A DNA stretch of 64,000 nucleotides from Streptomyces scabichelini. Lineage in GTDB: Bacteria > Actinomycetota > Actinomycetes > Streptomycetales > Streptomycetaceae. Both the position numbers and the translations under genes were made by a program. The stretch covers positions 1 through 64,000 of the forward strand of contig NZ_JAAKZY010000013.1 of the NCBI RefSeq assembly GCF_011045015.1, in the 5' to 3' direction. Numbering within the stretch: position 1 is the first letter of the stretch; every line of letters begins with the position of its first letter. Of the stretch, positions 62,477-64,000 are shown piece by piece. The notes under the pieces are model-generated. The model was not told where the DNA came from. It saw nothing but the letters and a program-made list of their open reading frames with translations, and made no database searches.

Positions 62477-62573
62477 TCAGCGACACGACACCACGAGTTC
62501 AACCTCAAGTAGGGGAGTTCGAGAGGCCGATCGAGAAGCAGCCGACCGAAGTCCGTGCGGCCCGAGGGGCCCC

Positions 62574-63302
62574 TCAGGCCGTCATCAGCGCCGCCAGGGC
62601 GCGGTCCATTGCGGCGTTGAACTCTTCCGGCGTCAGCGGCAGACGGGACTTGACGTCCCGACTCCACTGGTCGGCGAGGACCTCGGTGGAGCCCGCCTGA
62701 ACACCGTCGAGCGCCGCGTCGGCCAGGTCCGGTGGAGCGATCTTGTCCACGGGCCAGCCCGCCGCCATGTCGGTGTCGGCCAGGCCGAGGTGTACCGCTG
62801 TGACGAGCGTGCCCTGCTCGGCGAGCTCCAGGCGGACGCCGTTGGTCATGGCCCAGGCGGCGGCCTTGGTCAGGTGGTAGGCATTGGCGCCCTTGGCCCC
62901 GAACCACGACATGGCGGAGAGGATGTTGACGATCGCGCCCCCGCCGTTCCTGGCGAGCGCCGGCGCGAACTCCCGGATCATTCCCAGGTGGCCGAACATG
63001 TTGGTCTCCAGCTCGTTTCGCACCGCGTCCAGCGAACCGGTCACCAGGTGGGTCCCCGTACTGATTCCCGCGTTGTTGATGAGGAGCGAGACGTCCGGGG
63101 CGGCCTGGGCGGCGGCCCTCACGGATGCGGGATCGGTGATGTCGAGGGGCAGCACCTCGACCCCGGGCAGGTCCACGGTCTCCGGTCGGCGGGCCGTCGC
63201 GTAGACCGTGCGGGCGCCCCGTTCGAGCAGGCGCTGGGCGAAGGCGCGGCCCAGGCCGCGGTTGGCTCCGGTGACAAGGGCGACGGAGTTGTTGATATCC
63301 AT
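62574..63302 (-). CDS. short-chain dehydrogenase/reductase
   Basis: 242 aa from ATG 63302. Cofactor motif TGANRGLGRAFA (11-22), NNAG (76-79) and Tyr142-xxx-Lys146 in NAYHLTK. An NAD(P)-dependent oxidoreductase of the SDR superfamily, substrate unknown. It is divergent from a MerR regulator; the shared promoter has the long spacer that MerR proteins need. It lies just outside the IS630 end, and the paralogue in the Tn3 cargo is only distantly similar. Confidence 0.9.
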   Translation of the reverse strand: MDINNSVALVTGANRGLGRAFAQRLLERGARTVYATARRPETVDLPGVEVLPLDITDPASVRAAAQAAPDVSLLINNAGISTGTHLVTGSLDAVRNELETNMFGHLGMIREFAPALARNGGGAIVNILSAMSWFGAKGANAYHLTKAAAWAMTNGVRLELAEQGTLVTAVHLGLADTDMAAGWPVDKIAPPDLADAALDGVQAGSTEVLADQWSRDVKSRLPLTPEEFNAAMDRALAALMTA

Positions 63303-63310
63303 GGCCGGTA

Positions 63311-63341
63311 CGCTAAAACCTGACGCTAGCGTCAGAGGCAA
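63311..63341 (-). promoter_or_regulatory. MerR-type promoter of the SDR gene
   Basis: On the minus strand TTGCCT (63336-63341) is followed by a 19-bp spacer and TTAGCG (63311-63316). The spacer contains the perfect palindrome CTGACGCTAGCGTCAG (63320-63335). Extended spacers are the hallmark of promoters activated by MerR-family twisting. Confidence 0.72.
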
Positions 63342-63377
63342 GTGCTGGTCGTCGGGGTCAGGGGTGAGAGGGATCAC

Positions 63378-63755
63378 ATGACTGTCACAGTGGACGCAGC
63401 CGAGCGGTTGATCCGCATCGGCGAGGTGGCACGAGGTGCCGGCGTCTCCGTGCGCGCCGTGCGCTACTACGAGCAGCAAGGGCTGCTCATCGCGGAGCGC
63501 AGCCCGTCCGGCCAGCGCCTGTACCGGCAGGACGCCATCCCCATGGTCCGCTTCTTCCAGCAGATGTTCGCCGCCGGCCTAACCAGCCGAAGGATCACCG
63601 AACTCCTGCCGTGCTGGGACGCCGGGCACACCGACGCCGGGCAACGAGCCATGCTGCGAGCCGAGCGCGAGCGCATCCAGGCCAAGATCGACGACCTGCA
63701 GGCCGCCCTGGACCACCTCGACAAGGTCATCGCGATCACGGACACGCACCCGTAG
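63378..63755 (+). CDS. MerR family transcriptional activator
   Basis: 125 aa from ATG 63378. The MerR winged helix spans residues ~11-50 (IRIGEVARGAGVSVRAVRYYEQQGLLIAERSPSGQRLY), followed by a coiled-coil dimerisation helix (RAERERIQAKIDDLQAALDHLDKVI). A single Cys (LPCWDAG) is present, so metal or redox sensing is possible but not shown. The C-terminal effector domain is very short. It is divergent from the SDR gene and likely activates it. Confidence 0.88.
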   Translation: MTVTVDAAERLIRIGEVARGAGVSVRAVRYYEQQGLLIAERSPSGQRLYRQDAIPMVRFFQQMFAAGLTSRRITELLPCWDAGHTDAGQRAMLRAERERIQAKIDDLQAALDHLDKVIAITDTHP

Positions 63756-64000
63756 GCGCGGTCGGGCGGCCGACGCGATTCTCGGTGTTCGGGCAGGGCG
63801 GAGACCAGCGTGGTGGTCTGGTTCTCCAGGGTCTTTCCGGTAGTAGGCCGTCAGGGTTTGCCGGTCAGCCGGCAGGACGGTGCAGTGCGGCCATGCGATG
63901 GAAGGCCTTGGTCGGCTTACTGCTGGTTGTCACCGGTCATCGACGACTGCGCTGGGGCAAGGACGAAGGCCGTGGCAAGTGCGGGCTGCGTGCCCATCCG
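63756..64000. other. right edge, no gene called
   Basis: 245 bp with short open frames on both strands. A Lys/Arg-rich frame from about 63895 (MRWKALVGLLLVVTGHRRLRWGK) runs off the edge and might be the start of a further gene or mobile-element fragment; not supported. Confidence 0.3.

Larger units (their letters stand above)
53168..62509. mobile_element. IS630-family element interrupted by a Tn3 transposon
   Basis: Ends carry a 24/25-bp inverted repeat (CTGAGGTTGAACTCGTGGTG on the left, CTTGAGGTTGAACTCGTGG on the right, one indel). Both are flanked by TA (53166-53167 and 62510-62511), the target of IS630 elements. Subtracting the Tn3 element and one duplication leaves about 1,167 bp, a normal size. 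The transposase gene inside is decayed. Confidence 0.85.

Noticed and set aside
1..64000. CRISPR array
   Set aside because: No set of regularly spaced direct repeats seen; the only tandem array is three adjacent 26-bp units without spacers.
1..64000. secondary-metabolite biosynthetic cluster
   Set aside because: No polyketide synthase, peptide synthetase, terpene cyclase or lanthipeptide genes are present; citrate synthases and MFS pumps do not make such a cluster.

Overview
The window is high-GC actinobacterial chromosome, almost certainly Streptomyces. The clearest marker is the block ABC transporter - whiH - hrdB - serine protease - parE - two-component genes - two citrate synthases - parC - M16 peptidases - ptsH - patA-like gene, the conserved order around the principal sigma factor gene in Streptomyces. 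Codon use is strongly GC3-biased, so most long frames opposite real genes are shadows.

Layout. 1-20,000: housekeeping and conserved Streptomyces genes (DUF4937 fragment, histidine phosphatase, ADP-ribosylglycohydrolase, a DUF4153/4173 membrane protein, a TetR/MFS drug-efflux pair with two strong palindromic operators, rnhB, a RecQ helicase fused to a phosphoribosyltransferase, a DUF4192 protein, a glycogen-debranching-like protein, an NrtR-like NUDIX regulator, a fused ABC transporter and sporulation regulator whiH). 20,000-41,100: hrdB, trypsin-like protease, topoisomerase IV genes parE and parC about 10 kb apart, a CitA/DcuS-type kinase with two CitB-like regulators, a putative iron-regulated sucrase/ferredoxin-like gene, an HTH-citrate synthase fusion divergent from an ordinary citrate synthase, a degenerate and an intact DUF6082 gene, a CobW GTPase and an M16 peptidase pair. 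41,100-49,300: a cyclic-di-AMP riboswitch in front of an M23 peptidase, a GntR regulator, HPr with a DasR-like site, a protein acetyltransferase with N-terminal GNAT domain, DUF5998, a phosphodiesterase and thymidine kinase.

49,300-64,000 is an accessory region made of wreckage and mobile DNA. It holds the decayed 3' part of a probable pPIWI_RE (prokaryotic Argonaute-like) defence gene, a frameshifted polymorphic-toxin tip with a likely immunity gene, and a nested transposon. The transposon is an 8,170-bp Tn3-family element (48-bp terminal inverted repeats, 5-bp duplication GTGGC) sitting inside an IS630-family transposase gene. Its halves lie at 53,168-53,387 and 61,558-62,509, and they rejoin in frame when the Tn3 element and one GTGGC are removed. 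The Tn3 element carries a resolvase, a TetR/MFS/SDR cargo, a second resolvase 3' end, a broken phosphate transporter and a full-length transposase. An SDR/MerR pair sharing a MerR-type promoter lies to the right.

Regulatory logic visible in the DNA: TetR and MerR operators, an NrtR-like operator, an IdeR/DmdR-type iron box at an apparently leaderless gene, a DasR-like dre site at ptsH, a WhiG-like promoter at whiH, a c-di-AMP riboswitch, and a perfect palindrome between the divergent citrate synthase genes.
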